Origin: Odoribacter sp.
GTDB lineage: Bacteria; Bacteroidota; Bacteroidia; Bacteroidales; Marinifilaceae
Length of the DNA: 15,653 nucleotides
Assembly (NCBI GenBank): GCA_020024465.1
Contig: JAHHTT010000052.1
Span: forward strand, 1-15,653
Direction of reading: 5' to 3'
In this document: positions 6,630 through 15,619 of the stretch, in pieces
How the letters are laid out: each line of letters opens with the position of its first letter
Position numbering within the stretch: the first letter of the stretch is position 1
Made by a program: the position numbers and the translations under genes
The notes under the pieces: generated by a model
What the model saw: only the letters and a program-made list of their open reading frames with translations
Database searches by the model: none
Told to the model about the DNA's origin: nothing

Positions 6630-9600
6630 TCATCTCTTGACAAGACTCTTCCTTATCTTCACACACGGCATAAAAATCGGCATAAAGAACACGAGGGCAA
6701 TGACAGAAAAAGACAGACCGCCCATTGTCCCTATAGCAAACGAAAACCAAAATTCTTCCGCCCTCGGTCCATCTATCAGGAAAGGAACCAATCCAAGCAC
6801 AGTTGATATGATCGTCAGTAACACTGCTATTATTTTATGATTATAAGCTTTCACATAAAGACTCACAGATACCTTTCCGTCATTCCCTCCCAATACACTT
6901 ATAGACAAACTGTTATACTCATTGATAATATAAATAGCCGCATTCACCACCAAACCGCTCAACAATACCAGCGAAGCAAAGCCTCCTGTCCCGAAATTCA
7001 CTCCCGAAAAATAAAAAGTAAGAAAAGTACCGATAAATGACACCGGAATCAACGAAATAATAACAAGCGGCTGACGCAACGATTCGAACAAAATCGAACA
7101 GATAAAAAAGATAATCACTACGATCAACAAAATCAGCCAATATTGGGTACCACTGTCTTCATACCACCCGTAACTTCTATTCACCGTACGGAATCCTACT
7201 GGCAACATTGCATTCACCTCTTTAGTCACCTGCTCAATAAACTTATCGGACAAATCATACGATCCCATAAAATTAAAAGCAACCTCCAACGCATATTCTT
7301 GGTTATTTTTCGTAATCCGTTTTGCCACATCCCGTTTCCCTATTTCACCGATATGCGCATAGGAAATCTGCCGGTTATCCACCGTCAAATGGCTGTTCAA
7401 CAAATGCCACATATCAAATTTATCCCTTTCTGTTGAATGACACTCCACCTCAAACTTCTTTTCGCCACTACGATATACACCCACATTCTCTTTATTCATC
7501 AACATAGCCAATGCAGCATAAGATTGCCTCAAATTCAAATTATCGGCAGCCACCTTTTCCAAATCATATTTTACATACATCTCTGAAACATTCTCATCCT
7601 CTCGCCCGTAATATCCCTGACTTGCCAATTCTATACTCACATCAGAAACCCGTTTGTTATTTTTGATTTTATCAGCCACCATCTCTGCATATCCATATAA
7701 CCTGCTATAATTATATCCACTCAAACCTATTCTGTGTGACTTATGTCCCAACCCCAAAGCATTGGAGAATCCCCTTTCGCTCACTCCCGACGTACTCCAA
7801 TCCACACCACCAATCAACAACGCCTCCCGAATCACCTGCGACTCCAAATAATGCGGGAAAGCACCGTCTTTATATTCATCGGCAAACTCCACTTCAATCG
7901 AAGCATTTTTCCCCTCCACCCTCGACACAAAACGCTCCACCTCCTTAAATTTAGCCAGGAAACGGTCCATCTGACACACTTTCTGATTGAGTACCACAGC
8001 ATTATCGCCCTCTGTCAGTCTTGCCGTAATATAAAGTTTCATATTTCTCTCTTGCTGAGAAAATGTCCGCGATGATTGTCTTGTCGAAAAAAGTCGCAGT
8101 GTACCTCCTGCGATTTTTTCCAATGGAGAGCGCAAAGTGCTTTGATAAAAATCACTACCCACTGTATTATTATACAATTTTTCATACCACGCCGGCTCTT
8201 TCTGTCTTTCCTCCCGATAATAAAAATCCCGCTGTCCCCACTTTGCCGGCAATAAATGAACCGGAAGTCCAAACGCCAGTACAAAAATGGTAAAATAAAT
8301 CCATTTATGCTTTTGGGTAAACAAAATATAAGTTTCATAAAATCGATTCCATCTGGCAATCATTCTCAGCCGGCCAGATTTTTTTCCAGTCATTTTCTTA
8401 TCCAAACCGCTTCGGTCAATCAAAGCCGGTACAAAAAAAAGTGCCACCACCAATGCAACAGACAAATTGATAATGATAATCGCAGAAAAATGATTCAATG
8501 CCCCCTTCACATAATCAGGCATGAAAAACACAATCACCAGCGAACCGATTGTTGTCAGCAAGGCCGCCAATACCGCAATAAATGCACTGCGATTATGATA
8601 ATAACTGTAATGGTCTACCATCACAATCACCGTATCAATCATAATACCGAATGATACTGCCACTCCAGCCAGTGAAATCAGATTCAATTCTATACTGAAC
8701 AAATAATAAAAAATAACGGCTATCAGGATATTTGCCAACAGTGAAACGGCAATTACCGCAAGATATCGCCTGTCCCGGCTTACCAGCCAGACAAGGACAA
8801 ACAGAATCAGCAATGACAGAGAAGTACGTTTCACTAACTTAACCAATTCCTCTCTTACCTCCTTTGCCCCGTCTTGAGTCAGCGTAACATAAAAACCGTC
8901 TGTCAGATTTTCCTGCACCTCCTCCATTTTATCCCGCAATTCACTCGAAGCTTTGATAATATTCGTTTCCGCATCAACATAAATATTCAGATTCACCGTA
9001 TTAAGTCCGTTGATACGGTAAAAACTGGTTTCCTGCCTCTTTTTATAATTAAAAACAGCAACATCCCCCAAATAGACAAGCTTTCCATTGACTGCAGTCA
9101 ATGGCGTTTGACTGATATCTTCAGCCAATGGCTCTGTTTTCAACAAAAGCGTGATTCGCTCCCGGACCCCATCCTTTCCCACACGATCTGCGTCCCCTAC
9201 AATATACCGTTTCCCGAGAAAATTCCGAAGTCCCGCAACAATTGCCTCCGAACTTAATCCATAATTCATCAACTCCCTCGGGTTATACTCGATATCCAGA
9301 TAAAGCGGCATCGCTCCCGACACCGACACTTCCCTGACATAATCGATTTGCATAAGAAAAGGTTTGATATTCCGTTCCGCATAATCCTGAATATTGGCAG
9401 GATCCATATCGGCATTAATGATATAAGATAAAACATGCTGCTTTCCTTGCCTGAGTGATCCGCCTACCTCTCCTCCTGACAAATACAACTGACCGGCACC
9501 TTCCGGCAACTTTTCCGCCACCTGTTTCAAACGGGCTGCCATTTCAAAACGAACAGCCGAGACATTGGCATTTTTTTTCAACACAACATTCACATGCCCA

Positions 9601-9881
9601 TTCCCCATGGAAGATACCGATGAAATCTGCTCCACTCCGGCTATTGAAGAGACCACCCCTTCCACCCGTGATGTAATCTCCTGCTCTATTACCCGTTGCG
9701 AAGCGCCCGGCCATGAAAACGATATCGCCAAGCGTTTCCCCTGTTTCGGCGAAGGCTGATATGCCAAATGCAACAAAGGAATCAACGATACACCGACCAC
9801 CATCAACACCGCCATAATAAGAATCAGAGAAAAGGTAGGGATACGTTCCAGCCATCCCTTCCGGACAACATCATTTTCCAT
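6630..9881 (-). CDS. RND efflux permease, second subunit of the operon
   Basis: This inner-membrane proton-driven pump protein of the RND superfamily is about 1083 residues from the ATG at 9881. The twofold RND architecture is clear: TM1 (PTFSLILIMAVLMVVGVSLI), a periplasmic pore domain, TM2-6 (about 354-490), TM7 (about 526-542), a second periplasmic domain, and TM8-12 at the C-terminus. An extra stretch after TM7 makes it longer than AcrB. In TM4 the AcrB Asp-Asp relay pair is Asp-Thr (GIMIDTVIVMVDH), and in TM10 the relay lysine position is Asn (GLVVNAAIYIINE). The start overlaps the end of the first permease gene by 11 bases; an ATG at 9908 is an alternative, and a GTG at 9953 is less likely. 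It is translationally coupled to permease 1, so the two may form a mixed trimer as in MdtBC. The substrate is unknown. Confidence 0.88.
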   Translation of the reverse strand: MENDVVRKGWLERIPTFSLILIMAVLMVVGVSLIPLLHLAYQPSPKQGKRLAISFSWPGASQRVIEQEITSRVEGVVSSIAGVEQISSVSSMGNGHVNVVLKKNANVSAVRFEMAARLKQVAEKLPEGAGQLYLSGGEVGGSLRQGKQHVLSYIINADMDPANIQDYAERNIKPFLMQIDYVREVSVSGAMPLYLDIEYNPRELMNYGLSSEAIVAGLRNFLGKRYIVGDADRVGKDGVRERITLLLKTEPLAEDISQTPLTAVNGKLVYLGDVAVFNYKKRQETSFYRINGLNTVNLNIYVDAETNIIKASSELRDKMEEVQENLTDGFYVTLTQDGAKEVREELVKLVKRTSLSLLILFVLVWLVSRDRRYLAVIAVSLLANILIAVIFYYLFSIELNLISLAGVAVSFGIMIDTVIVMVDHYSYYHNRSAFIAVLAALLTTIGSLVIVFFMPDYVKGALNHFSAIIIINLSVALVVALFFVPALIDRSGLDKKMTGKKSGRLRMIARWNRFYETYILFTQKHKWIYFTIFVLAFGLPVHLLPAKWGQRDFYYREERQKEPAWYEKLYNNTVGSDFYQSTLRSPLEKIAGGTLRLFSTRQSSRTFSQQERNMKLYITARLTEGDNAVVLNQKVCQMDRFLAKFKEVERFVSRVEGKNASIEVEFADEYKDGAFPHYLESQVIREALLIGGVDWSTSGVSERGFSNALGLGHKSHRIGLSGYNYSRLYGYAEMVADKIKNNKRVSDVSIELASQGYYGREDENVSEMYVKYDLEKVAADNLNLRQSYAALAMLMNKENVGVYRSGEKKFEVECHSTERDKFDMWHLLNSHLTVDNRQISYAHIGEIGKRDVAKRITKNNQEYALEVAFNFMGSYDLSDKFIEQVTKEVNAMLPVGFRTVNRSYGWYEDSGTQYWLILLIVVIIFFICSILFESLRQPLVIISLIPVSFIGTFLTFYFSGVNFGTGGFASLVLLSGLVVNAAIYIINEYNSLSISVLGGNDGKVSVSLYVKAYNHKIIAVLLTIISTVLGLVPFLIDGPRAEEFWFSFAIGTMGGLSFSVIALVFFMPIFMPCVKIRKSLVKR

Positions 9882-12800
9882 ATCCCGAACGCTTATGATA
9901 GATGACATAATACAACAACGGTATGAAAAACAGACTGACACACGTTCCCGCACTCATACCGACAATAATCGTAAGAGACAACGGATATTGCAAATCCGAA
10001 CCCATATCCACACGGTTCAAAAATGGAACAATTGCCAGAATAGTAGTCAATGAAGTCATGACAATCGGCTTCAAACGACTGTGTCCACCCACAAAAACAG
10101 CCTTAATCAGCGACATGCCGTTCTTGCGCAAACGGTTAATCGTATCCACCTTCAAAATCGAATCATTAATAATAATACCGCTCATCACCACCAGTCCGAT
10201 CATAGACATAACATTCAGACTCTCGCCGAAAACCCACAGTCCCAGCAAAACAAAAAAGATATCCACCACAATTTCAGAAAGGATAATCAGAGGTTGTACA
10301 ACACTTTCAAACTGTGCAGCCAGAATAAAATACAGCAGAGAAATAGCCACCAGCAGAATGACAATCAATTCACGGATCGTCTCTCTGCTCGAAAAATATT
10401 CACCATCAAACGTCACAAAAAAATCCTCATCCTGTTTCACCACCTTTTCAACGGCTTCCATCACCTGTTTTTCCATTCCGTTTTTCACCTCCAATGGTAT
10501 CGGATAATAATCTCCTCCGCTTCCGGAATAAAGTTTTTTGAAATCTTCGCTTTTAGTCTCCTTAATCACCATAGAGAGAGGCACTTCCACCCCATGTCTG
10601 TTACGCATTTTCCCAGTCAGAATACCCTCTGCATCAGCCTGCGATTCTCCGGTAGTCACCGGCACTGAATAACTTCCCTGATTAATCCTGAACAATACAT
10701 TTTGACTGACAACATTCTTCAGCTTCCTATAGATATCCTCAAAAGTAATCTCATAAAGAGCCATCGCTTCCACATCCGCCAGATAACAAATATTCTGCTC
10801 TGTCACCACATCCGGGATTCTCACTTCCGGCAAAACCTTCTGCAACTCCCTTATAATGCGGGTCACCTGCTCCACCGTCGGTGCCTGCCCCTCCTTATTG
10901 TGAAGTTGCACAACCAATGGAGATCCTTTTTCCGTAAATATCATATTGAAAATATTGCTGGCAGGCTGAAACGCCACCTGAGCCTTCGGATAATTCTCGC
11001 ACATATATTCCATAATCCCTTGTTTCAACCGCTCCAAAGCTTCCGCACTCCGGGTCTTAATATAAGCAACACTCTCCGCCGGAGTAGTTTCCTTCGTATG
11101 CGACATCATAAATTGCTGCACACCGACCATCGTTGTCGACTGCACCAACAGACTGTCCACTTGTTCCAACAATCTATACATCCTTAAATCATTCTCTTCC
11201 ACTGAAATACCGCTATTCCAATCTACCGTCAGAATCGCATCATCATGCGAAATGTACGGTAACCGGCTCTTCTCAACCGCCGGATAAACCCAGGCAATCG
11301 AAAACACCAGCACAACAAAACCCGCCATCACCCAACGTCCATGTCGAAACGTCCACTTCAAAATCTTCTCATAGAAACGGTAATAATCAAATGCAAACCG
11401 TTTCTTGTGGACAATTCCTGTTGATTGCAACTTCCATTTTCTATACATCACATAAAAATAAACCGGCAAAACAAGCACCGACACCAAAAGAGAAGCAAAT
11501 AACGCAATCGTCACAGCCATCGCTTGGTCATAGAACAATGCACCAGCCGTACCGCTCAAAAAAACCAAAGGAAGAAATACAGAACACGTAGTCAATACGC
11601 TGCTCAACATCGGAGCAAACACTTCTTTCACCGCCTTGGAAATAGCCTCCTCCAAACAGATTTCCCTTTGCCATTTCTGGAAAATATTGTCAATCACAAT
11701 AATGGAGTTGTCAACCATCATACCCGTACCAAGAATCAACCCTGAAAGAGAAATGACATTCAGCGACATACCCATAATATAAAAGACAAGCAAAGTAATA
11801 ATCAACGACAAGGGAATCGTTACAACAATCAACAGAGGTGAACGCAAATCCCTCATAAACAAAAATATAATCAAAGCTGCCAAGATTGCTCCAACCAATA
11901 GATTGCTCCCCAAATTATCTATTGAATAAGCCAACAACCGTGTCTGGTCGCGAGTCAATTCAAAACAAATATTCGGATGCTCTTTCTCCATCTTCTCTAT
12001 AAGCGCTGTAATTCCCTCCTGCAAATCATCCATACGGGCATCGCTCTGTTTAATAATCGCCAGGGTCACGGCAGGCACATCCCCGCTACGCACCCACCCG
12101 TTCCGCTTTGCAGGACGTTCCACTATCCGGCACAAATCCTTGAACCGATAGATTCTTCCCTGGTGGTTGATAAATATATTTTCAATATCCTCCTTCGACA
12201 CAATCTTCGAATCAAAATGAATGTTGTACCTAAACTCTCCATCCCTGATACTCAAAGCTCCCAACGAAACATTGTTACTATTGATGGCATTCTCAAGCAA
12301 ACCCACATCCGCACCCATAGATGTCAATTTCTTATAATCCGGCACACACAGCAATTCCGGAGTCACCACTCCGCTGATGTCCACCATGGCCGTTTGCGGC
12401 AACTGCTCGATTCTTTTTGCAATGACATCCCTTGCAAACTGTCCCAACTCACTGAAATCCACTCCTGCTTCTTGCGGACAGCCTCTCTCTTTCGGACCAT
12501 TCTCCTTCAGTTTCAAATTCAGATAAAATGCCGGAATATCAGTGACACTGGCTTTAATCACCTTCGGACGTTCCACCTCTTTCGGCAACGATGCCACCGC
12601 CCGATCCAGCTTTTCATTCACATCAATAAAAATAAGATCAATATTACTGTTCGGTTCAAAATCCATATAAATGGCTCCGGCATCCGCCTTTGCCTCTGCA
12701 GTAATATTCTCCAGTCCGGCCACTTGCGCCAACTGATTTTTCAAAGGCTTCAACAAAATATTATCCATCTCTCTCACCGACATGCCGGGAGCAGAAACCT

Positions 12801-12936
12801 GTATCGTAATCTTGGGAATATCAATATCAGGCATCAGTGACACCGGCAAATACCCCATCGCCACCATACTCAGCACGACAATGGCAATGACACTCATACT
12901 GACCCCTATCGGCCGATGTAACAATCTCTTTATCAT
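9871..12936 (-). CDS. RND efflux permease, first subunit of the operon (AcrB-like)
   Basis: This 1021-residue RND transporter has the usual length for the drug/hydrophobe-exporting (HAE) group. TM1 is at residues 12-30. The pore and docking domains are periplasmic, TM2-6 lie at about 340-495, and TM7 at about 536-551. A second periplasmic half follows, then TM8-12 (about 856-1014). The TM4 motif GTGMMVDNSIIVIDNIF contains Asp409-Asn410 where AcrB has Asp407-Asp408. The TM10 motif GIIINDSILKVDTINRL has Asn924-Asp925 where AcrB has Lys940-Asn941, so proton coupling must use a different residue set. It starts with an ATGA overlap (4 bases) with the adaptor gene and overlaps permease 2 at its end. 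It takes substrates from the periplasm or inner membrane and passes them to the TolC-like channel. Substrates cannot be predicted. The heavy-metal (CzcA) group is less likely. Confidence 0.92.
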   Translation of the reverse strand: MIKRLLHRPIGVSMSVIAIVVLSMVAMGYLPVSLMPDIDIPKITIQVSAPGMSVREMDNILLKPLKNQLAQVAGLENITAEAKADAGAIYMDFEPNSNIDLIFIDVNEKLDRAVASLPKEVERPKVIKASVTDIPAFYLNLKLKENGPKERGCPQEAGVDFSELGQFARDVIAKRIEQLPQTAMVDISGVVTPELLCVPDYKKLTSMGADVGLLENAINSNNVSLGALSIRDGEFRYNIHFDSKIVSKEDIENIFINHQGRIYRFKDLCRIVERPAKRNGWVRSGDVPAVTLAIIKQSDARMDDLQEGITALIEKMEKEHPNICFELTRDQTRLLAYSIDNLGSNLLVGAILAALIIFLFMRDLRSPLLIVVTIPLSLIITLLVFYIMGMSLNVISLSGLILGTGMMVDNSIIVIDNIFQKWQREICLEEAISKAVKEVFAPMLSSVLTTCSVFLPLVFLSGTAGALFYDQAMAVTIALFASLLVSVLVLPVYFYVMYRKWKLQSTGIVHKKRFAFDYYRFYEKILKWTFRHGRWVMAGFVVLVFSIAWVYPAVEKSRLPYISHDDAILTVDWNSGISVEENDLRMYRLLEQVDSLLVQSTTMVGVQQFMMSHTKETTPAESVAYIKTRSAEALERLKQGIMEYMCENYPKAQVAFQPASNIFNMIFTEKGSPLVVQLHNKEGQAPTVEQVTRIIRELQKVLPEVRIPDVVTEQNICYLADVEAMALYEITFEDIYRKLKNVVSQNVLFRINQGSYSVPVTTGESQADAEGILTGKMRNRHGVEVPLSMVIKETKSEDFKKLYSGSGGDYYPIPLEVKNGMEKQVMEAVEKVVKQDEDFFVTFDGEYFSSRETIRELIVILLVAISLLYFILAAQFESVVQPLIILSEIVVDIFFVLLGLWVFGESLNVMSMIGLVVMSGIIINDSILKVDTINRLRKNGMSLIKAVFVGGHSRLKPIVMTSLTTILAIVPFLNRVDMGSDLQYPLSLTIIVGMSAGTCVSLFFIPLLYYVIYHKRSGYGK

Positions 12937-14018
12937 TTCCGTTTTCCACTATTAGGTATAACATCCGTTCCGTCTGCCAGATTCAGATTATTTGACGTAA
13001 TAATGATATCCTTTTCCGACACGGCTGTCTGTTTCACCTTACAACCGGTTATCACATGACTGTTAATATTAGACATTACCACATCAACATAAGTCCACAC
13101 GGCCTTACCGTCCTTATAACAGAACACCACTTGAAATCCGTCTCTTAGTACCACCGCATCCTTCGGCACCACAAAACAATCCTTTACCTCCCGTTCCAGC
13201 ACCAGCTTCACATTCATACCCTCCACCAGATAGCCGTCGGCATTCTCCACTCTTGCCCGTACTTTCACCTGCCCGTATTCATCAATAAAAGGATTTATCT
13301 CCGTCACCTTTCCATAAAACACCTTCTCTTCATTGATAAAAGGCACCACCTTCACCCGTTGTTTTAATGTGACATCCTCTATTTCCGCCTCCAGGACACT
13401 GAATTCAACATCGAAATACGAATCGTCAATCAAAGTGCAAAGCTTATTCCCCGAGCGGTCATACATCTTCATGTCCAAATTGGCAATACGTCCCCCGAAA
13501 GGAGCCTTCAGATAACAGTCTGCCAGCCTCCTTTCGGCAGCTTTCAACTGATCCTCCGCATTACTGTATCCCGATGATATTTTCAAATTTCTCAACACAG
13601 CAGCCGATACGGCAGTCGTATCCCCGGCATATCCCTGCCCGATCAGTTTATCCCGCAAATCAATGTCAGCTCTTTCCATCTCTCTTTTACTCTTTTCCAA
13701 TTCAATCAAAGCCTCCTTGTTATCCAAAGTAGCAATCACCTCCCCTTTCTCCACATAATCCCCGTTTACTCCGTGAATAGCAGAAATAATACCTGCCGCA
13801 TTAAAATTAATATCACTCTTGACAACAGCCCTCAATTTTCCGTTACATATCATCTGTTTTTGAAAAATCTGCTTTCTCAAAGCCATGGTATCCACCATAA
13901 TCGACGGCTGCAGCTTCTCACTCTTTCCTATTTCCGCATTATCCTTCTTTTTCTCACTACTGCATGCTACAACCCCCAACAGGGCGGCAAACAGCCACAA
14001 AACTCTACATCTATTCAT
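12933..14018 (-). CDS. Periplasmic adaptor (membrane fusion protein) of the RND pump, lipoprotein
   Basis: This 361-residue AcrA/MexA-type adaptor bridges the permeases and the outer-membrane channel. It has a lipoprotein signal (LLGVVAC, Cys19) followed by a charged linker, so it should be anchored in a membrane by lipid. Domains in order: barrel strands (about 40-65); first lipoyl half (FNAAGIISAIHGVNGDYVEKGEVIATLDN, about 72-100); a short alpha-helical hairpin (about 101-165); second lipoyl half (YLKAPFGGRIANLDMKMYDRSG, about 168-190); beta-barrel (about 197-280); and a membrane-proximal domain (VVPKDAVVLRDGFQVVFCYKDG onward). The hairpin is short compared with AcrA, which would change how it meets the channel. 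It is 16 bases after the channel gene and overlaps permease 1 by 4 bases, so it is translationally coupled. The ATG at 14018 has a weak AAGGA upstream. Confidence 0.92.
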   Translation of the reverse strand: MNRCRVLWLFAALLGVVACSSEKKKDNAEIGKSEKLQPSIMVDTMALRKQIFQKQMICNGKLRAVVKSDINFNAAGIISAIHGVNGDYVEKGEVIATLDNKEALIELEKSKREMERADIDLRDKLIGQGYAGDTTAVSAAVLRNLKISSGYSNAEDQLKAAERRLADCYLKAPFGGRIANLDMKMYDRSGNKLCTLIDDSYFDVEFSVLEAEIEDVTLKQRVKVVPFINEEKVFYGKVTEINPFIDEYGQVKVRARVENADGYLVEGMNVKLVLEREVKDCFVVPKDAVVLRDGFQVVFCYKDGKAVWTYVDVVMSNINSHVITGCKVKQTAVSEKDIIITSNNLNLADGTDVIPNSGKRK

Positions 14019-14034
14019 AATCCTTATCGTTACA

Positions 14035-15516
14035 TTACTTACCTATAATCCGGTCAAACTCAGCACCGATATCCCGTTTCAAAATAAAATCATACAATGC
14101 CAGTTTTCTCAAGCCAAAATAAGCCCCCCAGAAAGCACTCAACTGTGCGACATACTGTGCGCTCGCACTATCCAGCTCTTTCTGCGCCGTATTCAAATCC
14201 GTCACCGTAATCCCACCATTCTGAAATCTTTCTTTCGTAATATCATAACGTTCCTCGGCAATTGCCAAAGCGCGAGCAGAAATCCGACACTGTTCCGCCT
14301 GATTATTGAACTGCATCACCTTGATTTTAATATCCTGCTGAAACTTTATCTCCGTCTGCTCCTGCTCGGTCTGGGATAATCGCGCCTGCGCCTCTGCCAT
14401 TTTCACCTTACCACGACTCATACCCCAATCATATATAGGCATAGTCACCGACAGGCTCACCACCTCCCGATCCTGCAAACGTTTGTATGCATTTGCAAAA
14501 TCTTCATCTGTTTTCGACAGACCTAAATTTGCATTCAGTTCCAACTGAATACCTCTGTTAGCCTTCGCCTGAGCCACATCCCTTTGGGCATTCAGCCTGT
14601 CAATCTGCAACGAAATCAGATGCGATGAATTTTGCAAAGCCTTATCCAACACAAAATCATACTCCACCATCACATCCGGCACCTTCATCGGAGCCTGCAA
14701 CTCAAAAAACACCTCACCGGCAATCCCCAAAAACGACTTGAAATTAAAAAGCGCCACATCCAAATCCACCCTACTGTTACTGACAGCCAGCTCAGCATTC
14801 ATCAATGACAACTCCAATTGCAACAAATCACTTTTTGTCAACTTATTGATTTCAAATCGTTTCTGAGCCATATCATACATCTCCCGAGTATCGTTCAAAT
14901 TCTCCCTGCTCTTCCTGAAACTGGTTTGTGCCGACAACACCGAAAAGAAATAAACCGATGTCTGCTCCACAATTGCCTCCATTGCTTCCAAATACTGTTT
15001 TTTCGCCCTTTCATACTGTAAAGGCTCTGTCTTCTTTTGCCACTTCAGTGAATTAAACGACCGCAAAGGTTGCACATAACTAAGAGAAAGAGGTGTAGAA
15101 TTATAAATTTTCGTATCATAAGAGAACTGATCCAATCGGTCCAAAGAAGTATAAAGCGATATTACGCCTCCCGTAAACGCAATATTCTGGTTAATACGTA
15201 AAGACAATGTATTATTCAAAGTATTGTTTGCCACATAATTAATCCGTCCGTTGTCGGGGTCTCTCACTTCCACAAGCGATCGGTTATACCGTCCCAGCTC
15301 TCCATTCAAATTCAACGAAGGCAACAACTGCGCTTTATAGGAACGGAAACTCCAATATCTCGACATAAACGTAAGCTCAGCCATTTGAGCCTGCGGCGAT
15401 TTGGTATAAGCAATCTCTATCGCCTTTTCCAAAGTCATCTTACCGACGTCCTGTCCGACAGCCCCCCCCATCCCACAACAACCCCACAGCAACAAAATCA
15501 AATTTTTTATGTACAT
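14035..15516 (-). CDS. TolC-family outer-membrane efflux channel
   Basis: This 493-residue protein from the ATG at 15516 has a signal peptide (MYIKNLILLLWGCCGMGGAVGQ) and the two TolC repeats. Each repeat has long coiled-coil helices (for example EKAIEIAYTKSPQAQMAELTF near the start and KMAEAQARLSQTEQEQTEIKFQQDIKIKVMQF in the second half) with beta strands that build the trimeric barrel (LSLRINQNIAFTGGVISLYTSL, VSLSVTMPIYDWGMS). RFEINKLTKSDLLQLELSLMNAEL and RFQNGGITVTDLNTAQKELDSASAQY are the equivalent helix segments of the two repeats. This is the exit duct of the pump. It is first in the operon, so its promoter should drive all four genes. A GTG at 15561 is in frame, but starting there would put a charged extension before the signal. 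The short C-terminal tail is normal. Confidence 0.92.
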   Translation of the reverse strand: MYIKNLILLLWGCCGMGGAVGQDVGKMTLEKAIEIAYTKSPQAQMAELTFMSRYWSFRSYKAQLLPSLNLNGELGRYNRSLVEVRDPDNGRINYVANNTLNNTLSLRINQNIAFTGGVISLYTSLDRLDQFSYDTKIYNSTPLSLSYVQPLRSFNSLKWQKKTEPLQYERAKKQYLEAMEAIVEQTSVYFFSVLSAQTSFRKSRENLNDTREMYDMAQKRFEINKLTKSDLLQLELSLMNAELAVSNSRVDLDVALFNFKSFLGIAGEVFFELQAPMKVPDVMVEYDFVLDKALQNSSHLISLQIDRLNAQRDVAQAKANRGIQLELNANLGLSKTDEDFANAYKRLQDREVVSLSVTMPIYDWGMSRGKVKMAEAQARLSQTEQEQTEIKFQQDIKIKVMQFNNQAEQCRISARALAIAEERYDITKERFQNGGITVTDLNTAQKELDSASAQYVAQLSAFWGAYFGLRKLALYDFILKRDIGAEFDRIIGK

Positions 15517-15560
15517 TGTGACATTTATCTGTATAGTTAGTAATCGTAATTTTATAAACA

Positions 15561-15568
15561 CAAATTAA
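15561..15568 (-). promoter_or_regulatory. Weak candidate -7 element for the efflux operon
   Basis: TTAATTTG on the minus strand (15568-15561) differs from TAnnTTTG at one fixed position. It is 45 bases before the channel gene start. No -33 TTG is at the expected distance, which would fit a promoter that needs an activator. The window ends about 85 bases upstream, so another promoter could lie outside. Confidence 0.3.
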
Positions 15569-15597
15569 AATATATTCAACTAAAAATAAAAATTAAA

Positions 15598-15619
15598 CGG
15601 TTGCAAATCGGTTGCAAAT
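15598..15619. repeat. Perfect 11-bp tandem direct repeat upstream of the efflux operon, candidate regulator site
   Basis: CGGTTGCAAAT occurs twice back to back (15598-15608 and 15609-15619). Each copy contains the palindrome TTGCAA. The spacing of 11 bp is about one helical turn, so a protein would meet the same face twice. It lies 82 bases upstream of the channel start and about 30 bases upstream of the candidate -7 element, where an activator would bind. No regulator gene is in the window. Confidence 0.5.

Noticed and set aside
11977..12840. A long open frame (287 codons) on the plus strand opposite permease 1, plus several others opposite the permeases
   Set aside because: The antisense peptides are rich in His, Arg, Ser and Pro, with no family motifs, while the minus-strand frame is a complete, well-conserved RND protein. 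They are by-products of the codon use of the real genes.
6630..12936. The two permease genes as one gene split by a frameshift
   Set aside because: Each protein has its own complete set of 12 membrane helices and two periplasmic domains, so these are two full permeases.
6630..15516. Heavy-metal efflux (CzcCBA/CusCBA) identity for the operon
   Set aside because: Permease 1 has the size and TM4 motif style of the HAE drug-type group, and no metal-binding Met/His clusters were seen in the adaptor or permeases. Substrate remains open.
15517..15561. GTG-initiated extension of the TolC-like gene
   Set aside because: It would add 15 residues before a good signal peptide. The ATG at 15516 is preferred.
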